From: Phascolarctobacterium faecium DSM 14760
GTDB taxonomy: Bacteria; Bacillota; Negativicutes; Acidaminococcales; Acidaminococcaceae
Direction of reading: 5' to 3'
NCBI RefSeq assembly: GCF_003269275.1
Contig: NZ_QLTS01000004.1
Location: 1-64,000, forward strand
DNA: 64,000 bases
The notes below the pieces were generated by a model. The model saw only the letters and a program-made list of their open reading frames with translations. It did not search any database and was not told where the DNA came from. The translations under genes and the position numbers were made by a program. Positions 53,008 through 60,499 of the stretch are shown one piece after another; position 1 is the first letter of the stretch; every line of letters starts with the position of its first letter.

Positions 53008-53469
53008 TGCTTTCAAGACAAAATAACTGATTTATTAGTATTATATCATAAAATATCTGTAATTATTATTAACGAACAAGAGGTTATAACTAAAAGATAA
53101 AAAATAATTGCGAAAATTAACACAAACAGAATAAAAGTGCTATAATATATGAAGTAAGATTAAAGCAATGGTATCAAAAGTTACAAAAAATATTGCTCTA
53201 ATTATTTTATTACATGGCGTTTATTTTTGAAAGCCAGTGAAGATTTTTATGTCAGGCAGTATCTGCAGGTAAGTAAAGTGCCGCTGCCGCCAATAATACA
53301 AGGATAGGGGATGACTATCGGTATAGGAGTTTTGTTATTTACATCGTCAATCTGACCGGCATAATTAGATTTGTTGAATCTTTTTGAATTGTTGTAAATC
53401 GTGCTCAGGCTGTTTAGACATATGTTTTCTATAAAATTTCATTAGGTGTTTTTATAATGTTATTTTAGC
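53008..53469. other. Gene-free stretch
   Basis: About 460 bp with no intact ORF. A TATAAT-like box (53141-53147, gctataatat) may start a plus-strand transcript. Around 53215-53370 short stretches read protein-like in shifting frames (for example ending IVNLTGIIRFVESF), which could be a decayed gene; I cannot name it. Confidence 0.3.
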
Positions 53470-53579
53470 AAATAAAAAAGGTGACCGTCAATGAGAGCCG
53501 AACCCTCTCGTTGACGGTCAAATGATTGGAAAAAGATTAAAGGAAGACTAATGTCCCAAGCAAATGTCTCGTTTGCTTT
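53470..53579 (-). ncRNA. Candidate small RNA, activated by the adjacent CRP/FNR regulator
   Basis: On the minus strand a TATAAT (53591-53586) lies 41.5 bp from the centre of the palindrome at 53613-53628, measured to the predicted start near 53579. The RNA would begin with a hairpin (AAGCAAA-CGAGACA-TTTGCTT), continue with a C/U-rich single-stranded part (GTCTTCCTTTAATCTTTTTCC), and end with a 16-bp stem (TGACCGTCAACGAGAG / CTCTCATTGACGGTCA) followed by six T. No ORF with a ribosome-binding site is seen. This is the architecture of a trans-acting sRNA; expression is unproven. Confidence 0.55.
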
Positions 53580-53612
53580 GACTGAATTATAACAATAAAA
53601 AAAGATGAATGT

Positions 53613-53628
53613 TGTTGCTGAGGCAACA
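53613..53628. promoter_or_regulatory. CRP/FNR-type operator, copy 1
   Basis: TGTTGCTGAGGCAACA, a 6-4-6 palindrome with half-site TGTTGC. It lies 162 bp upstream of the CRP/FNR gene and about 41.5 bp from a predicted minus-strand start. An identical half-site pair occurs at 54582-54597. A plus-strand -10 (CATAAT at 53652-53657) at similar distance could serve the regulator gene itself. Confidence 0.7.
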
Positions 53629-53789
53629 CGAATAAATTTAGAAAATAATATCATAATAAAGTAATTAAAGTAAGTTTGAATAAACAAGAAACACAAATTA
53701 TAATAAAAACAAATCAAGGGCATATTAAATAGGAAGAAACTTATTTGTTTTATTTAGATGATTGAGAGTAAGAGAGAAGGAGGACAGTT

Positions 53790-54464
53790 ATGAAAGCGGC
53801 AATGCAGAATCTTTTGAGTTTACCCTTGTTCAAAGGGTTAGCCAGCGATGAATTAGACACTATTCTTGGTAAAGTAAATGCCCTTGTTAAGCATTTTGAA
53901 AAATCAGACTATATTTATTTGGCCGGTGATGCGGTTGAGAGTATTGGCATTGTTGTAGCGGGTACTGTACAAATGATCAAGGAAGATATTATGGGAGATA
54001 AGTCCATTATCACAACAATGGGGTCTGGTTCCATTTTTGCCGAAAACTTCCTGGGGCATGACAAACAGGACGAGAAAACTAATGTTAGCTACTTTGCTGC
54101 CAGTGACAGCGAGGTGCTGATGGTCCCCTTTGGGAAGGTTCTGACCGATCTGAGTAATAATGATCCCTGCCGTAACAAATTGCTGACAAACATGATTTCA
54201 ATAATGGCCAGCAACAATGCACAGTTGATTGAAAAAACGGAGATCTTGTGTAAAAAAACTCTGCGCGGCAAGATTATGACTTATCTAGAACAGGAAGCTA
54301 AACGTAACGGTTCTACTGAATTTGAAATACCTTTTAACAGAACGGATATGGCCAATTATTTGGATGCTGACCGCAGTGCTTTGACTCGTGAACTGGCCAG
54401 AATGAAAGATTGCGGATTGATTGATTTTGATAAAAGAAATTTTAAAATTTTAAAGTTTGAATAG
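53790..54464 (+). CDS. CRP/FNR family transcriptional regulator
   Basis: A 224-aa regulator. Residues about 10-125 form the cyclic-nucleotide-binding-like beta roll (FEKSDYIYLAGDAVESIGIVVAGTVQMIKED), followed by the dimer helix (about 130-155) and a winged HTH (about 165-224, FNRTDMANYLDADRSALTRELARMKDCGLIDF). The cAMP signature (RxSL in the roll) is absent and there is no N-terminal Cys cluster as in FNR, so the effector is unknown. AGAAGGAGGAC precedes the ATG. Two matching palindromes flank it, one upstream and one before the SLC13 gene, making both likely targets. Confidence 0.9.
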   Translation: MKAAMQNLLSLPLFKGLASDELDTILGKVNALVKHFEKSDYIYLAGDAVESIGIVVAGTVQMIKEDIMGDKSIITTMGSGSIFAENFLGHDKQDEKTNVSYFAASDSEVLMVPFGKVLTDLSNNDPCRNKLLTNMISIMASNNAQLIEKTEILCKKTLRGKIMTYLEQEAKRNGSTEFEIPFNRTDMANYLDADRSALTRELARMKDCGLIDFDKRNFKILKFE

Positions 54465-54517
54465 CTTTAATGCACTTATATTATAACAAAATATTATTAT
54501 TTTACTGTTTAACTGCT

Positions 54518-54551
54518 AAAAAGCCGAAACCTTGCATGGTTTCGGCTTTTG
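54518..54551 (+). terminator. Terminator of the CRP/FNR gene
   Basis: AAAAGCCGAAACC-TTGCA-TGGTTTCGGCTTTT, a 12-bp stem with T-rich end. Confidence 0.9.
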
Positions 54552-54581
54552 CACCGTTTATTACAAATTTTAAAAATATAG

Positions 54582-54624
54582 TGTTGCCTAGGCAACATCA
54601 TTTTGCATTTACCATTGCTATAAT
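54582..54624 (+). promoter_or_regulatory. CRP/FNR-type operator (copy 2) and promoter of the SLC13 gene
   Basis: TGTTGCCTAGGCAACA (54582-54597) is a perfect 16-bp palindrome. A TATAAT lies at 54619-54624, and the -35 position (CATCAT) is poor. With the start at about 54631, the palindrome is centred at -41.5, the geometry of a class II CRP/FNR-activated promoter. The leader to the start codon is about 100 nt. Confidence 0.72.
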
Positions 54625-54729
54625 GTAAATTAATAAAGGGATTGCTAAACTTGTAGTTCCTTTGCGATCTTTATATGTTGTCCGACAATTCGAACAGCAT
54701 ATAGAAAATTTAAAAAGGAGGAATTTATT

Positions 54730-56004
54730 ATGTCCCAAGCAGTAAAATGTTTAATTCTGTTGGCTGTGGTTGCATTGCTTTTTGTTACTGAACTTATCCC
54801 TCTCGCAATCACTGCTACTGCCGGCGCAATCGCGTGCGGCCTGTTAGGCTTCATCCCTGCTAAACAAGTCTTTTCCGGTTTGTCTAACTCTACGGTAGTT
54901 TTGTTTGCAGGTATGTTCATCGTTGGCGCAGCAATGTTCTATACCGGTTTGGCCCAAAAAATCGGTAATACTGTAGTTCATTTCTGTGGTACTGGCGAAA
55001 ACAGCCTGATGTTTGGTTTAATGATAGTTGGTACTTTGTTGTCTTCAGTACTTTCCAATACTGGTACAGCAGCTTGCCTGCTTCCGGTTGCTTTGGGTAT
55101 CTGTGCTGCTGCAAAGATTCCTGCTTCCCGTCAGTTGATGCCTTTGGCGTTCGCTTGCGGTTGGGGCGGTATCATTACGATGGTAGGTACACCGCCTAAC
55201 ATTATTGCTACCGGTGCTTTAACTGCTGCAGGTTTAGAAGGGTTTGGTTTCTTTGAATTCGCATGGATCGGTATTCCTGTATCTATCGCAGGTATGCTTT
55301 ACATGATGTTCATTGGTAAACATTTACTTCCGAAAGTTGAATTGGATGCTGACCAGGAAATCGAACAAGAAGTTGAAGCTACAACTACTTCTTCTTCCAA
55401 ACAAATCATTTCCGGTGCGATTCTGCTCGTAGTTGTTTTGGTAATGGCTTTGGATATCAAAGGCGTTTCCCTGGAAATGGCAGCTATCATCGGTGCATTG
55501 GTTTGCGTACTGACTGGTTGCTTGACTGAAAAACAAGCTTACGCTTCTATCGACTGGGTAACCATCTTCCTGTTCGCAGGTATGATGCCTGTATCCACTG
55601 CAATGGATAAAACCGGCGCTGGTAAATTGATCGCTGAATGGACCGTAGGTCTGATGGGCGGTTCTCCGTCTCCGTTGATCGTTACCGCAGTTCTGTTTAT
55701 CCTGTCTTGCGGTTTGACCCAATTTATGTCCAACACTGCATCCGCAGCTCTGCTGTGCCCGATTGGTGTTGCGATTGCTAAACAACTTGGCGCCGATCCG
55801 AAAGCAGTTATCATGGCTATCGCAGTTGCAGCATCCTGTGCATTCGCAACTCCGGTAGGTACTCCTCCGAATACTTTGGTTCTTGGTCCTGGCGGTTATA
55901 AATTCATGGACTATGTTAAAGCAGGTACCGGCCTTGTTGTCGTCTGCTTCGTAGTATCCCTGGTTGTAATTCCTGTTATTTGGCCGTTCTTCCCTGGCAA
56001 ATAA
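54730..56004 (+). CDS. SLC13/DASS family carrier
   Basis: A 424-aa carrier with about 11-12 helices. Both SNT motifs are present (LSNTGTAACLLPV and MSNTASAALLCPI), each followed by a GTPPN loop (MVGTPPNIIA; PVGTPPNTLVL), as expected for Na+-coupled dicarboxylate or sulfate symporters. Codons are strongly biased compared with neighbours, suggesting high expression. A C4-dicarboxylate such as succinate is an attractive guess if the organism is Phascolarctobacterium-like, which lives on succinate, but this is inference. AAAAAGGAGG precedes the ATG. Preceded by a CRP/FNR palindrome. Confidence 0.88.
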   Translation: MSQAVKCLILLAVVALLFVTELIPLAITATAGAIACGLLGFIPAKQVFSGLSNSTVVLFAGMFIVGAAMFYTGLAQKIGNTVVHFCGTGENSLMFGLMIVGTLLSSVLSNTGTAACLLPVALGICAAAKIPASRQLMPLAFACGWGGIITMVGTPPNIIATGALTAAGLEGFGFFEFAWIGIPVSIAGMLYMMFIGKHLLPKVELDADQEIEQEVEATTTSSSKQIISGAILLVVVLVMALDIKGVSLEMAAIIGALVCVLTGCLTEKQAYASIDWVTIFLFAGMMPVSTAMDKTGAGKLIAEWTVGLMGGSPSPLIVTAVLFILSCGLTQFMSNTASAALLCPIGVAIAKQLGADPKAVIMAIAVAASCAFATPVGTPPNTLVLGPGGYKFMDYVKAGTGLVVVCFVVSLVVIPVIWPFFPGK

Positions 56005-56036
56005 GCTAAGAACTCTCAACATAGGATCCCTATCTG

Positions 56037-56068
56037 AAAAACCTGTCGATTTTATCGGCAGGTTTTTT
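56037..56068 (+). terminator. Terminator of the SLC13 gene
   Basis: AACCTGTCGAT-TTT-ATCGGCAGGTT followed by T. Confidence 0.88.
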
Positions 56069-56137
56069 GTTTTTGACTCAAATGTAATTTTTCTTGTTAT
56101 AATATAAATATAGATCGTTAGTAATGGAGTTGTAGAA

Positions 56138-56884
56138 ATGAAAATAAAACCGGAAGAAACAATTCAAATCCAGGGGCCTTATGGCGAAATAAATGGTATA
56201 CTAACCCCCTGTATCGAAGAAAATACTGCCGCGCCGGTGCTGGTTTTGGCACATGGATTCCGAGGTTCAATGGATGGCGGCGGCAGAGCGGCTGTTTTAG
56301 CTGAAATGGCTTCCGAATGCTGTAATGTCATACGTTTTAATTTTAATGGCAGTCAAATCCTTTCCAAGCAGGTTGAAGAATTGGAAGCGGTGCTTGCTTA
56401 TGTACGAATTAAATTTTCAGCCGGAAAAATATTTTTACTGGGTAGAAGTCTTGGCGGAGCAGCGGCATTAGTTGCCGCTTCACGATCTGCTGATATTACA
56501 GGACTGGTATTGTGGGCTGCGCCGAACGATTTACAGGCGACCTTCAGAAATGCCTTGGGTGCTGAAGCCTATAATGCGTTGTCTGCAGGTCAGACTCTGT
56601 ATTTAAATGATGAACGGGGTGAATTGACCTTAACACCTGATTTTATTACAGATTTTGCCAAATATGATCTGCAGGGGATTTTACGTAACTGGCGTAAGCG
56701 TCCTCTGCTGATCCTTCATGGAGAAAAAGATGAAACAGTAGCTGTTGATCAGGCACGTTTGACATTTGCTTTAGCTGGAGTTCCAAAAAAGCTGGTTATC
56801 ATTAACGGCGGTGACCACAGTTTTACTAATCACGGAAATAAGGCTGCGGCAGAGGTTGTTGGCTGGCTGAAAGACAGGCTGTGA
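56138..56884 (+). CDS. Alpha/beta hydrolase
   Basis: A 248-aa cytoplasmic hydrolase. The oxyanion region is LVLAHGFRGSMDGGGRAAVLAEMA, the nucleophile elbow GRSLGGAAALVA, the acid lies in LLILHGEKDETV, and the His in NGGDHSFTNHG. It resembles BAAT/acyl-CoA thioester hydrolase-like or FrsA/YghX-type esterases. The substrate is unknown. It lies 107 bp before the isomerase lipoprotein gene on the same strand. Confidence 0.82.
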   Translation: MKIKPEETIQIQGPYGEINGILTPCIEENTAAPVLVLAHGFRGSMDGGGRAAVLAEMASECCNVIRFNFNGSQILSKQVEELEAVLAYVRIKFSAGKIFLLGRSLGGAAALVAASRSADITGLVLWAAPNDLQATFRNALGAEAYNALSAGQTLYLNDERGELTLTPDFITDFAKYDLQGILRNWRKRPLLILHGEKDETVAVDQARLTFALAGVPKKLVIINGGDHSFTNHGNKAAAEVVGWLKDRL

Positions 56885-56996
56885 TGATTAATTATTGTGG
56901 TACTGTATGAAAACTTGGCGAGGTATTTTCGAGCCTAGTGAGAATACGTACCCTTGTGGTATAATATTGGTAGCTATAAAACAGGAGGATATGATT

Positions 56997-57563
56997 TTGA
57001 AAAAATTATTAATATTATATTTATTGGTTTTCAGCAGTTTTAGCGTAGTAGCCTGCGGCAGTGAAACTAAGAGCGAGCCGGATGCGGTGCCGATGAAGCC
57101 AGCAACTGCTGTTTTTGAAACGTCAATGGGTGATTTTGAAGTGAAATTGGCAACAGATCTGGCTCCTAAAACTTGTGAGAATTTTATCAACCTGGCGAAA
57201 AAAGGGTTTTATAATGGAGTTACCTTTCATCGTGTTATTGATAATTTTATGATCCAGGGCGGTGATCCTACTGGTACTGGTACAGGCGGACCTGGATATA
57301 CCATTAAAGATGAATTCAGCAGTAAACTGACACACGAAGGTGCAGGTGTTTTATCGATGGCCAACGCCGGTCCGAATACAGGCGGCAGCCAGTTCTTTAT
57401 TACTTTGCGTGCCTGTCCGTGGCTTGATGGCAAGCATGCTGTTTTTGGTAAAGTTACCAAGGGTATGAACGTTGTTTATAAAATCGGAAAAGTAAAGACT
57501 GATGGCAATGATAAACCGTTGGAGCCGGTAACTATTAAGAATATTGTTATAAAAGAGGGGTAA
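56997..57563 (+). CDS. Cyclophilin-type peptidyl-prolyl cis-trans isomerase lipoprotein
   Basis: A 188-aa lipoprotein with a short signal and lipobox VVAC (residues about 15-18), then a cyclophilin domain: [40 protein letters not shown] (with catalytic Arg), [36 protein letters not shown]. It should assist folding of exported proteins. AGGAGG at 56983-56988 lies only 2 bases before the ATG at 56991 but 8 before the TTG at 56997, so TTG is chosen; the difference is two residues. Confidence 0.92.
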   Translation: MKKLLILYLLVFSSFSVVACGSETKSEPDAVPMKPATAVFETSMGDFEVKLATDLAPKTCENFINLAKKGFYNGVTFHRVIDNFMIQGGDPTGTGTGGPGYTIKDEFSSKLTHEGAGVLSMANAGPNTGGSQFFITLRACPWLDGKHAVFGKVTKGMNVVYKIGKVKTDGNDKPLEPVTIKNIVIKEG

Positions 57564-57583
57564 GGAGAGAAAGGAGCACGAAT

Positions 57584-58594
57584 TTGTCCTTTTTACAGAG
57601 CGAACGTATCATTGAAGTACAGGATCAACAGGAAATGGTTGGTATTTTAGGGCGAAATGACGAGCTGCTGCGGGTAATCAAGGAACATTATGAGAGTGTT
57701 ATTGTTGCGCGCGGCAATGTGATCGTTTTCAGCGGTGAAGACAATGAAGTGGGGCAGATTGAAACCCTGTTCAAAGAGCTGCTTTTTTTGTATCGTCAGG
57801 GTATGCCTCTGACTACACATGATGTCAGATACAGTATTGGGATGATTGCAGAGGGCCGGCTGGAAAGTCTGCACCGTATGTATGCCGATACGATAATCGT
57901 TACCAACCGTGGCCGTCAGGTAAAGGCGAAAACACTGGGACAATGGGATTATGTAGAAACCATTAAACGCAGTAATGTCACTATTGGGATAGGTCCTGCA
58001 GGTACAGGCAAAACTTATCTGGCTGTCGCTTTAGCTGTGAAGGCTTTAAAGAATAAAGAGGTTGAACGGATCGTTCTGACTCGTCCTGCTGTAGAAGCCG
58101 GTGAAAAACTTGGCTTTTTGCCAGGTGATATGCAGGATAAGGTCGATCCTTATCTGAGACCGTTGTATGACGCGTTATATGACATGCTGGGCAGCGAGAC
58201 TTTTCAGAAATATGTTGCCAGAGGGACGATAGAAGTTGCTCCTTTAGCTTATATGCGCGGACGAACTTTGAATGATTCGTTTATTATTCTGGACGAAGCG
58301 CAGAATACAACACCGGAGCAAATGAAGATGTTTCTGACCCGTTTTGGTTTTGGGTCGAAAATGGTCATTACTGGTGATATTACACAGATTGATTTACCAA
58401 ACGGTAAAAACAGCGGGTTGAAACAGGCGGCCTATGTTCTGCAGAAAACTCCGGGGGTAGGTATTATTCGTTTTGGAGAAGCTGACGTCGTTCGTCACGA
58501 GATCGTGGCCGCTATTATCAGGGCATATGAGAATTATGACAGCAGACGCCAGAAACAGCGGGAGGCAGACAATGATAATAACGCTGGAAAATGA
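57584..58594 (+). CDS. phoH: PhoH family ATPase
   Basis: A 336-aa protein. Residues about 1-115 resemble the KH-like N-terminal part of PhoH/YbeZ, and about 120-325 hold the PhoH ATPase with Walker A (GPAGTGKTYLA) and Walker B (FIILDEAQNTTPEQ), plus RPAVEAGEKLGFLPGD. It probably acts on RNA together with YbeY. TTG start at 57584 behind AAAGGAG. The next gene, ybeY, begins inside its last 23 bases, a conserved pairing. Confidence 0.94.
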   Translation: MSFLQSERIIEVQDQQEMVGILGRNDELLRVIKEHYESVIVARGNVIVFSGEDNEVGQIETLFKELLFLYRQGMPLTTHDVRYSIGMIAEGRLESLHRMYADTIIVTNRGRQVKAKTLGQWDYVETIKRSNVTIGIGPAGTGKTYLAVALAVKALKNKEVERIVLTRPAVEAGEKLGFLPGDMQDKVDPYLRPLYDALYDMLGSETFQKYVARGTIEVAPLAYMRGRTLNDSFIILDEAQNTTPEQMKMFLTRFGFGSKMVITGDITQIDLPNGKNSGLKQAAYVLQKTPGVGIIRFGEADVVRHEIVAAIIRAYENYDSRRQKQREADNDNNAGK

Positions 58595-59057
58595 CCAGGA
58601 TAAATTACAGATCAGTGAAGAGCTGGAGCAGCTGCTGACTGCGGGATTGAATGTAGTAGCCAGGCTGCACAGTCTGTCTGAGAGGACAGAAGTTGATATT
58701 ACTATTGTTGATGATGAAGAAATACATATGCTGAATCGCGATTATCGTAATGTCGACAGGCCTACAGATGTACTTTCTTTTGCACTTGATGAAGAAAGTG
58801 AAGAGGAACCGGAGCTTTTAGGTGGGCCTGAAGAACATCTTTTGGGAGATATCATTATCAGCGCTGAAACTGCTTCCAGACAGGCGGAAGAATTTGGACA
58901 TGGCTTGGAACGTGAAATCGTTTATTTGGCGGTACACGGCCTGCTGCACCTTCTGGGATATGATCATATGACAGATGAGGATAAAGCAGTTATGCGGGCT
59001 AAAGAGGAAGAAGCTTTACGGGAAATCAGACTTTCGGAAGAATTTCTGGTTCATTAA
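58572..59057 (+). CDS. ybeY: Endoribonuclease YbeY, rRNA maturation factor
   Basis: A 161-aa zinc RNase for 16S rRNA 3' maturation and ribosome quality control. The zinc motif HGLLHLLGYDH near residue 130 is complete, and the strand NRDYRNVDRPTDVLSFAL precedes it. GGGAGG spaced 7 bases before ATG 58572 sets the start, 23 bp inside phoH, indicating translational coupling; the open frame extends further upstream but overlaps phoH. Confidence 0.95.
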   Translation: MIITLENDQDKLQISEELEQLLTAGLNVVARLHSLSERTEVDITIVDDEEIHMLNRDYRNVDRPTDVLSFALDEESEEEPELLGGPEEHLLGDIIISAETASRQAEEFGHGLEREIVYLAVHGLLHLLGYDHMTDEDKAVMRAKEEEALREIRLSEEFLVH

Positions 59058-59068
59058 AAGGAGCAGTT

Positions 59069-59473
59069 ATGGAGACGAAGTTATTAGCGGCAGCGCAGGC
59101 GGCACGTGATAATGCTTACGCGCCTTATTCTAAATTCAAAGTTGGGGCGGCGGTCGAAACTGTTGACGGAGAAATTTTTACCGGCTGCAATATAGAAAAT
59201 GCTTCGTATGGGTTGACTTGCTGTGCAGAACGTAATGCTGTTTTTGCAGCTGTGTGCAGCGGCGTACGCAGGTTTAAAACTTTGTGCGTAGTTGCCGATA
59301 CAGATGAGCCGGTGGCACCATGCGGCGCTTGCCGTCAGGTGCTGGCAGAGTTTCCTTTTGAAAAAATAATCCTGGCAAATTGCAAGGGACAGACAAAAAC
59401 AATGTCTGTGGCAGAACTGCTGCCATATGGTTTTGGCTCTGAGTCCCTGAATATAAAAAATAAATGTAAGTGA
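59069..59473 (+). CDS. cdd: Cytidine deaminase
   Basis: A 134-aa zinc enzyme that deaminates cytidine and deoxycytidine. GCNIENASYGLTCCAERNAVF contains CAE with zinc Cys and catalytic Glu, and PCGACRQVLAEF provides the other two zinc Cys. AAAGGAG precedes the ATG. The diacylglycerol kinase gene often found between ybeY and cdd is absent here. Confidence 0.95.
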   Translation: METKLLAAAQAARDNAYAPYSKFKVGAAVETVDGEIFTGCNIENASYGLTCCAERNAVFAAVCSGVRRFKTLCVVADTDEPVAPCGACRQVLAEFPFEKIILANCKGQTKTMSVAELLPYGFGSESLNIKNKCK

Positions 59474-59492
59474 AAGCAAAGGAGCGATTAGT

Positions 59493-60398
59493 ATAAATAA
59501 GCAGGATGGCAAGCATTATTCTGGTTTTGCGGCTATTGTAGGCCGGCCTAATGTAGGCAAATCAACGTTGACGAATGGATTGATCGGGGAGAAAATTGCA
59601 ATTATGAGTGACCGTCCTCAGACAACGCGTAATAAGATCATGTGTATTATGAATACTGACAATGCTCAGATCATGTTCTTGGATACTCCCGGTATCCATA
59701 AGCCGCAGCATAAGCTGGGGCAATATATGGTACGGGCTGCAGAAAGTACGCTGCACGAGGTAGATGTGGTTTTGTTTGTTGTTGATGTTTCGGAAAAGCG
59801 CGGTGCCGGAGAGGATTATATTCTGGAGCAGCTGCGCAAGGTCAAAACTCCGGTGATTCTTGTTGCCAATAAAATCGATAAACTGGCAGACAAAGGTAAG
59901 CTTTTCGGCATTATTGAAAGCTATACTAAAGATTTTACCTTTGCGGCAGTAGTGCCTGTTTCTGCTTTGCAGGATACTGAATTCCCGGGTTTAGTAAATG
60001 AGATCACCAAGTATTTGCCGGAAGGTCCGGCATATTTCCCGGACGATATGATAACCGACCAGCCGGAACGGATAATTGCTGCGGAAATGATTCGTGAAAA
60101 GGTACTGCGGTCAACTCGTGATGAGGTGCCACATTCTATTGCTGTGGAGATTGATGAATTCAAGGTACGTGATAATGATGATATTTATATTCGTGCCAAT
60201 ATTTTTGTGGAACGTGAATCCCAAAAAGGTATCGTGATTGGGGCTAAGGGCAGCTTGCTGAAAAAGATCGGCGAGCAGGCCCGGAAGGATATTGAATCAC
60301 TGCTCGGCAATAAGGTTTTTCTTGATCTGTGGGTTAAAGTAAAACCTGATTGGCGCAATAAGGATAAGGCTTTGAAGCAATTCGGCTATGAAGGCTGA
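59493..60398 (+). CDS. era: GTPase Era, apparently initiated at AUA
   Basis: A 301-aa GTPase for 16S rRNA processing and 30S assembly. G1 is GRPNVGKST, G2/G3 lie around PQTTRNK and DTPGIHKPQ, G4 is NKID, G5 is SALQ, and the C-terminal KH domain contains VIGAKGSLLKKIGEQAR. The G1 motif lies upstream of the first in-frame TTG (59568), so translation must start earlier. Between the preceding in-frame stop (59454) and G1 there is no ATG, GTG or TTG. AAAGGAG (59478-59484) lies 8 bases before an ATA at 59493, which gives the normal Era N terminus (NKQDGKHYSGFAAIV) and length. Confidence 0.88.
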   Translation: MNKQDGKHYSGFAAIVGRPNVGKSTLTNGLIGEKIAIMSDRPQTTRNKIMCIMNTDNAQIMFLDTPGIHKPQHKLGQYMVRAAESTLHEVDVVLFVVDVSEKRGAGEDYILEQLRKVKTPVILVANKIDKLADKGKLFGIIESYTKDFTFAAVVPVSALQDTEFPGLVNEITKYLPEGPAYFPDDMITDQPERIIAAEMIREKVLRSTRDEVPHSIAVEIDEFKVRDNDDIYIRANIFVERESQKGIVIGAKGSLLKKIGEQARKDIESLLGNKVFLDLWVKVKPDWRNKDKALKQFGYEG

Positions 60399-60499
60399 TT
60401 TATTGACTGAAAATACAGTAGTATGGTATGCTTATGCTAATAACAATTTATGAAGTTTATATAAGTAAGGAGAGATGACCTATCGACGGCGACCCCGCT

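Noticed and set aside
53460-53723. 87-aa minus-strand ORF rich in Phe, Tyr and Ile
   Set aside because: It runs through the strong terminator hairpin and the CRP-type palindrome, has no ribosome-binding site and has the composition of translated A/T-rich DNA. The region is better explained as a small RNA and regulatory sites.
59568-60398. Era starting at TTG 59568
   Set aside because: That start removes the P-loop GRPNVGKST, which is encoded just upstream in the same frame and is essential for GTP binding.
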